A stretch of 64,000 nucleotides of DNA from RUG100 sp963542695 (GTDB taxonomy: Bacteria; Bacillota; Clostridia; Peptostreptococcales; Anaerovoracaceae), in the NCBI GenBank assembly GCA_963542695.1, contig CAUTYX010000009.1, positions 18,367 to 82,366 on the forward strand, written 5' to 3'. Below, piece by piece: positions 36,480 through 45,862 of the stretch. The translations under genes were made by a program, and so were the position numbers. The notes under the pieces are model-generated. The model ran no database searches and was not told where the DNA came from. It saw only the letters and a program-made list of their open reading frames with translations. Each line of letters opens with the position of its first letter. The first letter of the stretch is position 1.

Positions 36480-38180
36480 ATGGCAATAGAGTCAGAAATC
36501 GTTAAACAAGAACATGCCGGCAGGCAGAATCAAAAAGTGCATATACCGGAAAACTTGCATCCTTTGGTGTTGCAGTTATTACAGCAACGAGGGATTACTA
36601 CAGAGGAGGACCGGCGAGAATTTCTTTCACCAATGCCAAAGAAAACCTATGATCCTTTCTTGTTAAAAAACATGAAGGAAGGGGTAGAGCGGATTTTCGC
36701 AGCGGTAGATGCCGGCGAAAAAATCTGCATCTACGGTGACTACGATACAGACGGAGTGACTTCTGTCAGCATTATGATGACTGTACTAAAGCAGCTGACA
36801 GATAACCTGATGTATTATATTCCTTCTCGTTTTGAAGAAGGTTATGGACTAAACAAAAACGCCGTGCAGCTGCTCCGCGAAAAAGAAGTCGATTTAATTG
36901 TCACAGTGGATTGTGGCAGTGTTTCCGTTGAGGAAGTGGACATGGCAAAAAGTCTAGGCATGGACGTGGTGGTAACAGATCATCACAGCGTCGAAGACCG
37001 TTTTGCAAAATGTATATTAATTAATCCACGGCAAAAAGATTGTCCCTATCCTTTCAAAGGACTGGCCGGATGTGGCGTTGTCTACAAAGTCGCCCAGGCC
37101 ATGGAGAGAAGGGGGAGAATTCCCCGTAGCTTGTTGGCACGGCTTCTGGATTTAGTGGCCATTGGAACCATCGGTGATGTGGTGCCGTTGATTGATGAAA
37201 ACAGAACCTTGGTGAAATACGGTTTGCGGGAGCTAAATAGTGGAAAACGCCTTAGTTTGAAGCTCTTTAACGAAATCGTCGCCTTGGAACCGGGCTCCAT
37301 TGGTTCACAACAGGTCGCTTTTACCATTGTGCCGCGGATTAATGCAGCCGGTCGAATGGACAAGGCGGATACCGGCGTTTCCATGCTTCTTTCGGAAGAG
37401 AGCAACACCATTCGCCTACATTCTTTGATTCTACAAGGTTACAACGACAAACGAAAAGAAATCCAGGAAAAAACATATCAGATGTGCATGACATTGCTGG
37501 AGGAGCAATGCAAAAACAGCTTGTTCCCGGTTATTTTTGCAGAAGAAGCCCATGAAGGTATTACCGGTATTGTAGCGGGGAAAATAAGAGAACGGATTAA
37601 CAAACCGGTGATTATTGTAACGCCAAACAATGGTATGTTAAAGGGAACCGGTCGTTCTACAGACAACATCGACTTGTATAAGGTGATGAAGACCCAGGAA
37701 GAGCTATTTGTTAAATTCGGAGGACACAAGGGGGCTTGCGGATTTACTATGGAAGAAGCCAATTTGGACAAGCTTCGAAAGGGTTTACACCGGCAAGTGA
37801 CAGCTATAAATGATACGGCTATGGCCAATTCCATTGCCTTTGATTTAGACATTGAACCTACTGCCGTAACAGTAGACTTAATTAAGCAATTGGCTATTTT
37901 GGAACCCTTTGGAAGTGGCAATTCAAGTCCGCTGTTTCGGTTGCAAAAGGTAACGGTAGATAATGTTCGGTATATGGGAAACCACGGACAGCATGTGCGT
38001 ATTGGAATCTTTAAAGGCAACAGTCCGGTGATTTCGGCGGTGCTCTTTGGCACTGCGGCAGATTATCAAGAAATTTTGGAAAAAGGTAATACCCTTGATA
38101 TAATCGGTTCTTTGTCGGTGAATCGTTTTAATGGGAAGGAAAGCCCGCAAATTGAAATTCGTCACATGAAAGAATCCTAA
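36480..38180 (+). CDS. recJ: Single-stranded-DNA exonuclease RecJ
   Basis: 566 residues from ATG 36480, eleven bases after GCAGGAGG; a TTG at 36450 lacks a site. DHH phosphoesterase motifs are present in order: GDYDTDGVTS (motif I/II), VDCGS, VVTDHHSVED (the DHH), and later GGHKGACGFTME (DHHA1 motif GGH). RecJ degrades 5' single strands in recombination and mismatch repair. It is at the short end of bacterial RecJ but covers the DHH, DHHA1 and OB regions (LFRLQKVTVDNVRYMG). No neighbouring repair genes. Confidence 0.94.
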   Translation: MAIESEIVKQEHAGRQNQKVHIPENLHPLVLQLLQQRGITTEEDRREFLSPMPKKTYDPFLLKNMKEGVERIFAAVDAGEKICIYGDYDTDGVTSVSIMMTVLKQLTDNLMYYIPSRFEEGYGLNKNAVQLLREKEVDLIVTVDCGSVSVEEVDMAKSLGMDVVVTDHHSVEDRFAKCILINPRQKDCPYPFKGLAGCGVVYKVAQAMERRGRIPRSLLARLLDLVAIGTIGDVVPLIDENRTLVKYGLRELNSGKRLSLKLFNEIVALEPGSIGSQQVAFTIVPRINAAGRMDKADTGVSMLLSEESNTIRLHSLILQGYNDKRKEIQEKTYQMCMTLLEEQCKNSLFPVIFAEEAHEGITGIVAGKIRERINKPVIIVTPNNGMLKGTGRSTDNIDLYKVMKTQEELFVKFGGHKGACGFTMEEANLDKLRKGLHRQVTAINDTAMANSIAFDLDIEPTAVTVDLIKQLAILEPFGSGNSSPLFRLQKVTVDNVRYMGNHGQHVRIGIFKGNSPVISAVLFGTAADYQEILEKGNTLDIIGSLSVNRFNGKESPQIEIRHMKES

Positions 38181-38268
38181 AAGATAGAGAGTTTAAAGAA
38201 TAGCCAAACAGAAATTTGAGGAGCTACTTAGAATAGCAGACAGTAAATTAACAGGAAGGACTTGTTTC

Positions 38269-39372
38269 ATGGTGAAAATTAAAAAGGGAATATTGGCAAT
38301 CATTGTAGCAGCATCTGTTTTGACAGGGTGCATAGGAGGAGTGTTTATTGGTCATTTTCAAGGAGCTTCGCCGGATAAGAAATTGCACACTCTACAGCAA
38401 ACCATTGAAAAACTCTATTATATAGAACCCAGTAGTAAAGCCTTAGAAGAGGAGACCTATAAAGGGTTGGTACGTGGATTAGGAGATGAGTATTCGGAAT
38501 ATATGACAAAATCGGAGTATGATTCATGGGTTGCCGGCACTACCGGTTCCTATGAAGGTGTAGGCTTGATTTTTTCTAAAAATAAAAAAACCGGAAAGGT
38601 AATTGTCGTACAGGTGGTAAAAAACAGCCCGGCTGAGAATAACGGTATCAAAACCGGAGACAATATACTGAAAGTAGGCGGAAAAACATATAAAGATGTT
38701 GAGAAAATGGCAACGGCTATTCGCGGAAAAGCCGATTCTACGGTAGATATTGTCTTTGTAAGAGATGGGAAAACCTTTACCAAAAAGCTGACTCGGGCAT
38801 CCATTACGATGGAAACCGTTTCCACAAAACAGCTGGATAACAACATAGGATATATTTCTATTAGTGCTTTTGAAAGCGCTACGGCACAAGATTTTAAAGA
38901 GGCGCTGCAAGGCTGTGAAAAGAAACACAACAAAGGTGTTATCATCGACCTGCGGGATAACGGTGGCGGATTGGTTCAGTCATCTGTGGAGATTGCCGAT
39001 ATGCTCATGGATAAATCTGTTGTAACATATATGGAAGACCGAAAAGGCAAAAAGGATTACTATAGAGCTCACGATGGCAGTACGAAACTTCCTTATGTAC
39101 TGCTGGTAAATGGCCATACAGCCAGTGCTTCTGAAATTTTAACGGCAGCGGTTATGGACAATACAAAAAACAAAGTGGTTGGCACCAAAACGTATGGAAA
39201 AGGCATTGTCCAAGACATCTATCCTCTGCAGGACGGAAGTGCCTTAAAGCTGACGGTAAAACAGTATTTTTCACCAAAGGGGAAGGTTATTCATAAAAAA
39301 GGAATTGCACCAAATTACATTGTTAAAGGTGGGGATGCCCAGTTAAAGAAAGCCAAAGAAGTGCTTCGTTGA
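38269..39372 (+). CDS. ctp: S41 C-terminal-processing peptidase
   Basis: 367 residues. The N-terminal hydrophobic helix at about 6-30 contains LTGC at 18-21, which fits a lipobox, but the hydrophobic stretch continues past the Cys. It may therefore be either a lipoprotein or a membrane-anchored protein. A PDZ domain at about 85-170 (YEGVGLIFS, NSPAENNGIKTGDNILKVGG) is followed by the S41 core. The nucleophile Ser lies in GHTASASEILTAAV and the general-base Lys in TKTYGKGIVQ. Ctp proteases trim envelope proteins from the C-terminus. AACAGGAAGG precedes the start. Confidence 0.93.
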   Translation: MVKIKKGILAIIVAASVLTGCIGGVFIGHFQGASPDKKLHTLQQTIEKLYYIEPSSKALEEETYKGLVRGLGDEYSEYMTKSEYDSWVAGTTGSYEGVGLIFSKNKKTGKVIVVQVVKNSPAENNGIKTGDNILKVGGKTYKDVEKMATAIRGKADSTVDIVFVRDGKTFTKKLTRASITMETVSTKQLDNNIGYISISAFESATAQDFKEALQGCEKKHNKGVIIDLRDNGGGLVQSSVEIADMLMDKSVVTYMEDRKGKKDYYRAHDGSTKLPYVLLVNGHTASASEILTAAVMDNTKNKVVGTKTYGKGIVQDIYPLQDGSALKLTVKQYFSPKGKVIHKKGIAPNYIVKGGDAQLKKAKEVLR

Positions 39373-39397
39373 CGATAGGTTTTTCAATTGCTATAAT
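39369..39397 (+). promoter_or_regulatory. Promoter of the TrpR-like regulator gene
   Basis: TTGACG, 17-bp spacer, TATAAT; the -35 overlaps the ctp stop codon. A second TATAAT lies at 39403-39408, so there may be two start sites. Confidence 0.65.
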
Positions 39398-39441
39398 TAC
39401 ACTATAATGCGATAAAGTGTAAAATTGACAGGAGGAAGACA

Positions 39442-39753
39442 TTGGCTTATGAATCCCGCTACCAAAGCGATGAAATTGATGTTCTCTTTGAAGCGATATT
39501 GCTGCTGGAAAACCAGGAGGACTGCTATCGTTTTTTTGAGGATCTCTGTACGGTAAAGGAACTGCAATCCATTGCCCAAAGGCTCCATGTGGCAAAGCTT
39601 TTGGACGCCAAAATGAAGTATACAGAGATTGAAGAAAAAACCAAGGCATCCACTGCAACCATTAGTCGCATTAACAAATGTTTGATGTATGGTGCCGATG
39701 GATACCAGCGCATTTTTCAGCGGTTGGAAGAACAGGAAAAAGAAAATCAATAA
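39442..39753 (+). CDS. YerC/YecD family TrpR-like regulator
   Basis: 103 residues, TTG start six bases after AGGAGG. The protein is a compact all-helical TrpR-type DNA-binding domain: FFEDLCTVKELQSIAQRLHVAKLL followed by the helix-turn-helix YTEIEEKTKASTATISRINKCL. The YerC/YecD group is widespread in Bacillota and of unclear regulon; it is not the tryptophan-sensing TrpR itself. It has its own strong promoter and is followed after 17 bases by a phosphopantetheinyl transferase. Confidence 0.88.
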   Translation: MAYESRYQSDEIDVLFEAILLLENQEDCYRFFEDLCTVKELQSIAQRLHVAKLLDAKMKYTEIEEKTKASTATISRINKCLMYGADGYQRIFQRLEEQEKENQ

Positions 39754-39770
39754 ATCTTTTGGGAAGAGCA

Positions 39771-40358
39771 ATGGACACCATCCTACTTGCACAATATAAT
39801 AATTTCGGACGAAAATGCCGGCGTGAAGACACTGATCGACTGCTGTTAAAAACCGTAGATGCGTTTTTAAAGATGAATGCTATGCCCGGGGGAAAGCTGG
39901 AAATCGAAAGAACAAAAGCCGGAAAACCGTATGTATCAGGAGAAATCATGGTAGGAGAAAAGCTTCCCTTTGTGTCGGTGTCTCATACCGGTAATCAGTG
40001 GTTTGGAGCGGCTTCATGGTATCCGGTAGGCATCGATGTGGAGCAAGTAAAGTCCCTTGATTTTGCCAAACTGGCAGGCCGGTTTTATTCGGCTTCTGAA
40101 AAAGAATACTGTGATAAAGCGGGGCTATCAGGCTTTTTTCGTATCTGGTGTCGTAAAGAGGCATTGGTAAAAATCAAAGGCAGCACCCTAGGCAAAGGCC
40201 TATCGGGATTTGAAACAGCTCCCCGAGGAGTGTCGATAGAGAAAATAGAAATAGAAGGGACAACTATTTATTTGCAGGATTATTGTCCCCGGGAAGGACT
40301 AGCCGGATGCATCGCCAGTGAAAAAAAGAGCCGGTTGCATCATGTGGAAATAAAGTGA
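39771..40358 (+). CDS. 4'-phosphopantetheinyl transferase (Sfp-like)
   Basis: 195 residues from ATG 39771 after GGGAAGAG; the longer open frame overlaps the upstream gene without a site. Sfp-type transferases attach phosphopantetheine from CoA to carrier proteins. The Mg/CoA motifs are GIDVEQVK and FRIWCRKEALVKIKGSTLGKGL, matching the family's GxD and WxxKEA signatures. FVSVSHTGNQWFGAA supplies the substrate-loop His. It is shorter than Sfp (about 225). No nonribosomal peptide or polyketide gene is nearby, so the target carrier protein is unknown. Confidence 0.85.
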   Translation: MDTILLAQYNNFGRKCRREDTDRLLLKTVDAFLKMNAMPGGKLEIERTKAGKPYVSGEIMVGEKLPFVSVSHTGNQWFGAASWYPVGIDVEQVKSLDFAKLAGRFYSASEKEYCDKAGLSGFFRIWCRKEALVKIKGSTLGKGLSGFETAPRGVSIEKIEIEGTTIYLQDYCPREGLAGCIASEKKSRLHHVEIK

Positions 40359-40359
40359 G

Positions 40360-40400
40360 CCGCAGGGGGTACGATGAATACGGTTTCCTGCGGATTTTTT
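40360..40400 (+). terminator. Terminator after the phosphopantetheinyl transferase gene
   Basis: CCGCAGG and CCTGCGG arms, 20-base loop, then ATTTTTTAT. Confidence 0.75.
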
Positions 40401-40429
40401 ATAAAATATCAATAGAATAGGAGCATGGC

Positions 40430-40897
40430 ATGGATATACAAGGGGCATCCCTTCGGTATTTATCCTATCGAGATCGATCTGCCAAGGAGATGGCAGAGTA
40501 TCTGGAAAAAAAGGGATTTGCGGTAGTAGACATTGAAGAGGAAATCCATCGTCTGAAAGCCCGTCGCTATATTGATGATGCTCGGTTTGCAAGACAGCAT
40601 ATTCTCTATGCACTGAGCAAAGGTCGTGGAAGCTTGCGCATTGAACGGGATTTAAAAAACAAAGGCATTTGTCGAGAAGATTTGGAAGACGGCATGTACC
40701 AAGCAGAAGAAATACTGGAAATGACCTATGAAGACTGTCAGAGACAGCAGGCTGCGAAAATTGCCACCACCATGATGGAGGGACTGGAAATAAATGAAAA
40801 GCACTTGGCAAGAGTAGCAAGGCGCCTTGCCGGTCGAGGATATAAGACAGGAATTATTTACGATACCATACGACAAATACAAGAGGAAGAGATATGA
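40430..40897 (+). CDS. recX: RecA regulatory protein RecX
   Basis: 155 residues. RecX modulates RecA filaments. The three-helix RecX repeats are visible: ALRYL-like LRYLSYRDRSAKEMAEYLEKKGF, then LKARRYIDDARFARQHILYALSKGRGSLRIERDLKNKGI, and a final KHLARVARRLAGRGYKTGIIYDTIRQI. RecA itself is not in the window. The stop overlaps the next gene by 4 bases, so recX heads a run of tightly packed genes (unknown-rmuC-phosphoesterase). Confidence 0.9.
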   Translation: MDIQGASLRYLSYRDRSAKEMAEYLEKKGFAVVDIEEEIHRLKARRYIDDARFARQHILYALSKGRGSLRIERDLKNKGICREDLEDGMYQAEEILEMTYEDCQRQQAAKIATTMMEGLEINEKHLARVARRLAGRGYKTGIIYDTIRQIQEEEI

Positions 40898-41352
40898 CAA
40901 AGCAAGATAAGCAAGAGCGGATACGCAAAGTTGTGGACGAGTTTCACTTCGATATTTTGGAAGAATACAAAACCATTACAGAGAAAATCCGCCAAGAATC
41001 GGGTGTACTGGGAATTTTCAAGAAAAAACAATATGATAAGCACATTAAAAAGCTGACATTGCTAAGGCGCCGGGTTAATGGAATGGATATAGATTCCATT
41101 CCGCAAAAAGACCGGCTAACGGAAGAAATTTGCAAGCTGCTAAAAAACTGTTTGAAGGAATTCGACTCCTTAGCCGGAGCACAAATTACTATGCAGACAA
41201 AATTACAGCAGAAGGCAAACGGAGATAAGAGCATTAAAATGTCGGACTGCACTCCGTGGCTAAAGGTGATTAACGAGACCACCACCAGCATGAATGCGGC
41301 CATCAAAAAGTTAGATATTAGATGGGCCGATTATTTGGAGATAAACGGATGA
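40894..41352 (+). CDS. Unknown helical protein between recX and rmuC
   Basis: 152 residues, all-helical by appearance, strongly charged and lysine-rich, no signal peptide or membrane segment. Hydrophobic heptads at about 85-130 suggest a coiled coil. I recognise no domain. It is coupled at both ends: ATG overlaps the recX stop and its TGA overlaps the rmuC start. Its neighbours act on recombination, so a DNA-repair accessory or structural role is only a positional guess. Confidence 0.7.
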   Translation: MTKQDKQERIRKVVDEFHFDILEEYKTITEKIRQESGVLGIFKKKQYDKHIKKLTLLRRRVNGMDIDSIPQKDRLTEEICKLLKNCLKEFDSLAGAQITMQTKLQQKANGDKSIKMSDCTPWLKVINETTTSMNAAIKKLDIRWADYLEING

Positions 41353-42566
41353 ATGGAGTAATTGTTATTCTCTGCACTTTGGCGTTGGTGGCGTCTGTCG
41401 TTGCCATGATTATGACATTGCGAAAAAGAGCCGATTCCGGTGAAGGAGCAGCTGCCTTGAAAGCACAAATTCAGGGAGAAATGCGTTACATGACGGATAT
41501 GGTAACGGAATTACAACATACGGCAGCAGAGGCTCAAGATCGCCGGTTAGCTGATTTGCAGCGACAGATGGGGAACATGTCCATTAGCAGCGAACAGCGT
41601 TTGGAGGCCATTCGAGAGACTATGGACAAACGCATCCAAGGCTTGCAGCAGGAAAATAATCGTCATTTGGAAAGAATGCAAGAAACGGTTAATGAAAAAC
41701 TGCAAGAAACCTTGGAAACACGTATTTCAAAGTCCTTTCAAGTGGTGAGCCAAAGATTGGAAGAGGTATACAAAGGGCTAGGCGAAATGAAAAATCTGGC
41801 CAGTGGTGTAGATGATCTTTCCAAAGTTCTGTCCAATGTCAAAACCAGGGGAATTTTGGGAGAAATCCAACTGGGAGCAATTTTGGAACAAATATTGGCA
41901 CCGGAACAATACGAAGAAAATGTCCAAACATGCCCCGGTCATAGTGAACGTGTGGAATTTGCCGTAAAGTTGCCAGGACAAGGCGACTGTTCTCTGTGGC
42001 TTCCCATCGATGCCAAATTCCCGGGAGATACATACTATGCCCTCCAAGAAGCCTATGAAAGTGGCGATAAACTGCAAATAGATGTTTGTGGCAAACAGCT
42101 GGAAAACATTATCCGAAAGTCAGCCAAAGACATTCATCAAAAATACGTGGAACCACCTTATACGACGGACTTTGCCATTATGTTTTTGCCGGTAGAAGGT
42201 CTTTATGCAGAAGTGGTTCGCCGTGGCATGGTAGAGCGTTTGCAGAGAGAATACAAAATCAATATTGCCGGTCCTACTACTATGGCAGCGCTGTTAAATA
42301 GTTTGCAGATGGGGTTTAAAACCTTGCAGGTGCAGCAGCAATCCAGTCATGTGTGGGAAGTTCTTTCTTCTGTTAAAACGGAATTTTCCAAATTTGAAGA
42401 GGTGCTTGCAGCAACGCAAAAACGAATGGATCAAGTAAATCAGGAACTGGATAAATTGGTAGGAGTCAGAACCAGAAGTATCAATCGTAGCTTGCGGGAA
42501 ATTGCGACTACGGAGGCTCCGGAGATTTCGACACGGTCAGAAGAAAAGAACGAGGATAGACAATGA
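41349..42566 (+). CDS. rmuC: RmuC family DNA-recombination protein
   Basis: 405 residues from ATG 41349, overlapping the previous stop; GGAG lies seven bases upstream. A single N-terminal membrane helix at about 4-24 is followed by a long coiled coil (about 40-145). The RmuC nuclease-like core runs from about 150 to 360: VKTRGILGEIQLGAILEQIL, VEFAVKLPG, LPIDAKFPGDTYYAL, FLPVEGLYAEVVRRG and INIAGPTTMAALLNSLQMG. RmuC is a membrane-tethered PD-(D/E)XK-related protein linked to restraint of rearrangements at repeats. Confidence 0.93.
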   Translation: MNGVIVILCTLALVASVVAMIMTLRKRADSGEGAAALKAQIQGEMRYMTDMVTELQHTAAEAQDRRLADLQRQMGNMSISSEQRLEAIRETMDKRIQGLQQENNRHLERMQETVNEKLQETLETRISKSFQVVSQRLEEVYKGLGEMKNLASGVDDLSKVLSNVKTRGILGEIQLGAILEQILAPEQYEENVQTCPGHSERVEFAVKLPGQGDCSLWLPIDAKFPGDTYYALQEAYESGDKLQIDVCGKQLENIIRKSAKDIHQKYVEPPYTTDFAIMFLPVEGLYAEVVRRGMVERLQREYKINIAGPTTMAALLNSLQMGFKTLQVQQQSSHVWEVLSSVKTEFSKFEEVLAATQKRMDQVNQELDKLVGVRTRSINRSLREIATTEAPEISTRSEEKNEDRQ

Positions 42567-43258
42567 GTATATATGCAGTGGGAGATCTTCATCTTTCTTT
42601 AGATAGTCGCATCGAAAAGCCCATGGATGTCTTTGGAAAAGAGTGGGAAAACCATCATATACGTTTGGCTGAATACTGGAAAACAACGGTAACCGAAGAA
42701 GATACAGTCATCGTTGCCGGTGATATTAGCTGGGGTTTACGGCTGGAGGAAGCCAAAGCAGATCTGGATTTTGTGGCATCCTTGCCGGGAAAAAAAGTGC
42801 TTATTAAAGGCAACCACGATTTGTGGTGGAATAGTATTTCCAAGCTAAATGCCATGTATGACTCTATGATTTTTTTACAAAACAGTTGCGTCAAAGCAGA
42901 GGGGTGGTATATATGTGGTAGTCGAGGTTGGATTTGTCCGGGAAACGACGAGTTTAGCCAAGAGGATGAAAAACTATACAAAAGAGAATGCGGTAGAATC
43001 AAGCTTAGTTTAGAGGCAGCAGCAAATCGCCAAGCCCAAAATATCATTGTGGCTATGCATTATCCGCCTACTAATGATAAACTGCAACCATCTGCGTTTA
43101 CAACGATGTATCAAGAAGCCGGCGTTAAAAAGGTAGTCTATGGTCACCTTCATGGAAAGAGTAATTTCCGGCGAGGTTTACAAGGTCATTTTTGCGGTGC
43201 CGACTATCAGTTGGTTTCTCTTGATTATCTGGAATGCCAACTAAAAAAACTGGTATAG
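42563..43258 (+). CDS. Calcineurin-like metallophosphoesterase
   Basis: 231 residues. The full metallophosphatase signature is present: GDLHLS at 7-12, AGDISWG, KGNHDLWWNS, a single His in AMHYPPTND, and GHLHGKS. The subfamily with WGLRLEEAKADLDFVASLPGKK and the GSRGWICPG loop is widespread in Bacillota and its substrate is unknown to me. It overlaps the rmuC stop by 4 bases. Confidence 0.9.
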   Translation: MSIYAVGDLHLSLDSRIEKPMDVFGKEWENHHIRLAEYWKTTVTEEDTVIVAGDISWGLRLEEAKADLDFVASLPGKKVLIKGNHDLWWNSISKLNAMYDSMIFLQNSCVKAEGWYICGSRGWICPGNDEFSQEDEKLYKRECGRIKLSLEAAANRQAQNIIVAMHYPPTNDKLQPSAFTTMYQEAGVKKVVYGHLHGKSNFRRGLQGHFCGADYQLVSLDYLECQLKKLV

Positions 43259-43274
43259 GGAAGAGGTGAAGGCA

Positions 43275-44456
43275 ATGAGAAGAGTAATTGTAATGGTATT
43301 AGACAGCTTAGGAGTCGGAGCTCTTCCTGACGCCAAGGCTTTTGGAGATGAGGGTGCCGATACATTTGGACATATTGCTGCCAAGGTGCCGGATTTTTCC
43401 ATTCCTCATTTACAAGAATTAGGCTTTGGAAACATTCCTGATGCTGCGGGAGGTCGTTTCGCCGTTGCTGATTTTAAAGGTGCCGTCATGAGATTGTCCG
43501 AAAAATCCTGTGGAAAGGACACCACCACAGGACACTGGGAAATTGCCGGATTATTGACAGAGACACCCTTTAAGACCTACCCTGACGGATTCCCGAAAGA
43601 CTTTATTCAGCAGTATGAAGAGGCCATCGGTCGCCAGGTCATGGGAAATTACCCTGCTTCCGGCACAGAAATTATAGAGGTACTGGGAGAAGAACATGAG
43701 AAAACAGGAAAGCCCATTGTCTATACATCAGCGGATAGTGTTTTTCAAATTGCTGCAAATACGGCGGTAATTCCTTTAGAGGAACTGTATCGCATTTGCC
43801 AAATTGCTAGAGACATGTTGGTGGGAGAATGGGCTTGTGCCCGGGTTATTGCACGACCGTATATCATAGAGAACGGCAAACGCATCAGAACATCTGACCG
43901 GCGAGACTACTCTGTAGCGCCGCCGGGAAAAACCATCTTAGATGCTATTTCCGGTGCCGGCAAAATGGTAGCAGCCGTTGGAAAGATCGAAGATATTTTT
44001 GCCGGCCAAGGTATTACAGAAGCCGTACATACCACCGGAAATATGGATGGGGTGGATAAAACCATTGCCTTTATGAAACGCAGTGCGGAGAATGATTCCG
44101 GGCTTATTTTCACCAACTTGGTGGATTTTGATTCTAAATTCGGTCATCGCCGGGATCCTTACGGGTATGGTAATGCCATTATGGAATTTGATAATCGCAT
44201 TCCGGAAATTTGTGCTGCCATGAAAGAAGATGATGTGCTGATGTTGTGTGCCGATCATGGAAATGACCCTGTTCATCACGGTACAGATCACACAAGAGAA
44301 TATATTCCACTGGTGGTATATGGAAAAGACGTTGTCCCAAAGGTGATAGACCATCGTCATTCTTTTGCCGACATCGGTGCAACGATATGCCAAATTCTGC
44401 AGGTTCCCTTTACGGGTGCCGGAACCGGATTCTGGCAGGAAATCAGGAGACGATAG
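43275..44456 (+). CDS. deoB: Phosphopentomutase
   Basis: 393 residues from ATG 43275, six bases after AGAGGTG; a GTG at 43266 lies within that site. DeoB interconverts (deoxy)ribose 1- and 5-phosphate. Alkaline-phosphatase-superfamily metal motifs: VMVLDSLGVGALPDA, the phospho-accepting Thr in GKDTTTGHWEIAG, NLVDFDSKFGHRRDP, LCADHGNDP and GTDHTREYIPLVVYG. It works with the nucleoside phosphorylase encoded next to channel nucleosides into the pentose phosphate pathway. Confidence 0.97.
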   Translation: MRRVIVMVLDSLGVGALPDAKAFGDEGADTFGHIAAKVPDFSIPHLQELGFGNIPDAAGGRFAVADFKGAVMRLSEKSCGKDTTTGHWEIAGLLTETPFKTYPDGFPKDFIQQYEEAIGRQVMGNYPASGTEIIEVLGEEHEKTGKPIVYTSADSVFQIAANTAVIPLEELYRICQIARDMLVGEWACARVIARPYIIENGKRIRTSDRRDYSVAPPGKTILDAISGAGKMVAAVGKIEDIFAGQGITEAVHTTGNMDGVDKTIAFMKRSAENDSGLIFTNLVDFDSKFGHRRDPYGYGNAIMEFDNRIPEICAAMKEDDVLMLCADHGNDPVHHGTDHTREYIPLVVYGKDVVPKVIDHRHSFADIGATICQILQVPFTGAGTGFWQEIRRR

Positions 44457-44458
44457 AT

Positions 44459-45772
44459 ATGGAAAACGGCTTTCGTATGTATGATATCATTGAAAAAAAA
44501 CGAGATGGCAGGCAGCTTTCCAAAGAAGAAATTCAATATTTTATTGATGGCTACACTGCCGGTGAAATTCCCGATTATCAGGCCAGTGCTCTTTTAATGG
44601 CTATCTATTTTCAAGGAATGACTACCACCGAAACATACCAGCTGACAGAAGCCATGAAAAATAGTGGAGACATTATCGATTTGTCCATGGTAAGAGGTGT
44701 CAAAGTGGATAAACACAGCACCGGTGGAGTGGGGGACAAAACCTCTTTAATTGCGGCACCGCTTGCCTGTGCTTGTGGTGTTTCCGTTGCCAAAATGAGT
44801 GGCCGCGGTCTTGGATTTACGGGAGGAACCATTGATAAACTGGAGTCCATTCCCGGTGTTACCACCCAACTTTCCCCGGAAACTTTTCGGCAACTAATCA
44901 ATGAAAACGGCATGGCCATTACCGGACAAACGGCACAAGTAGCAAAAGCGGACAAATTGCTGTATGCTCTCCGAGATGTAACGGCTACTGTTGACAATAT
45001 TAGCCTTGTTACGGCCAGTGTAATGAGCAAAAAACTTGCTAGCGGCAGCGATGCCATTGTGCTGGATGTAAAATGCGGTGATGGAGCTTTTATGAAAACT
45101 TTTGCCGATGCAAAGGAGATGGCGCAGCTCATGGTAGATATGGGGAATAAAGCAGGGAAAAAAACCATAGCCTTTATTACTTCTATGGAACAGCCTTTAG
45201 GGAATACCATTGGAAATGCGTTGGAGGTCAAAGAAGCTATTGAGACACTCCGGGGAAAAGGGCCGGCCGATCTTACACAGTTATCGGTGGAAATTGCCGG
45301 TGCTATGATTTACGTTGCCGATTTAGCGGGAAATTTGGCAGAAGGAAAAGCTATGGCGAAGGAGGCTTTGGACAAAAAAGAAGGCCTTGCAAAATTCCGG
45401 CAGATGATTACAGCACAAGGCGGAACAGGCCTAGTTACAGAGGATTTGTCGCTGCTGCCGAAAGCTGCCTTTGAAAAGGATGTGCTTTCCATGGAGAGTG
45501 GTTTTGTATCGAGAATTCATACACGGCAAATGGGGATGGCATCGGTTCATACAGGTGCCGGACGAATGACTAAAGAAGAGACGCCGGATCCGGCAGCCGG
45601 CATCGTTTTACAAAAAAAGGTGGGGGATTCTGTGTCTGAGGGAGACTGCCTTGCAAAGGTTTTTGGTAACAGTCAGGAAACCTTGAAAAATGCGGCACTG
45701 GAGTGTCAAAAGGCATATGTTATAAAGGCAGAAAAACCGGATAGCATTCCCCTTATTTTAGACGTACTGTAG
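44459..45772 (+). CDS. pdp: Pyrimidine-nucleoside phosphorylase
   Basis: 437 residues from ATG 44459, eight bases after AGGAGA; the open frame back into deoB is rejected. It cleaves uridine/thymidine with phosphate. VKVDKHSTGGVGDKTSLIAAPL is the family signature. MSGRGLGFTGGTIDKLESIPG, KKLASGSDAIVLDVKCGDGAFMK and a C-terminal alpha/beta domain with GIVLQKKVGDSVSEGDCLAKVF follow. The Lys in the VMSKKLASG loop is typical of pyrimidine specificity (Pdp) as opposed to strict thymidine phosphorylase (DeoA), though the two are hard to split. Confidence 0.94.
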   Translation: MENGFRMYDIIEKKRDGRQLSKEEIQYFIDGYTAGEIPDYQASALLMAIYFQGMTTTETYQLTEAMKNSGDIIDLSMVRGVKVDKHSTGGVGDKTSLIAAPLACACGVSVAKMSGRGLGFTGGTIDKLESIPGVTTQLSPETFRQLINENGMAITGQTAQVAKADKLLYALRDVTATVDNISLVTASVMSKKLASGSDAIVLDVKCGDGAFMKTFADAKEMAQLMVDMGNKAGKKTIAFITSMEQPLGNTIGNALEVKEAIETLRGKGPADLTQLSVEIAGAMIYVADLAGNLAEGKAMAKEALDKKEGLAKFRQMITAQGGTGLVTEDLSLLPKAAFEKDVLSMESGFVSRIHTRQMGMASVHTGAGRMTKEETPDPAAGIVLQKKVGDSVSEGDCLAKVFGNSQETLKNAALECQKAYVIKAEKPDSIPLILDVL

Positions 45773-45793
45773 TCAGAACAACGTTGCTTGTTC

Positions 45794-45822
45794 TTGACAT
45801 TCAATGAACTATATCGTAAAAT
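45794..45822 (+). promoter_or_regulatory. Strong sigma-A promoter of the glucosaminidase gene
   Basis: TTGACA, 17-bp spacer, TAAAAT: the best consensus promoter in the window, 41 bases before the start. Confidence 0.8.
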
Positions 45823-45862
45823 TTTCTCTACCTGGTTCATAGTTCTTGTGGGGGGATTTTGT

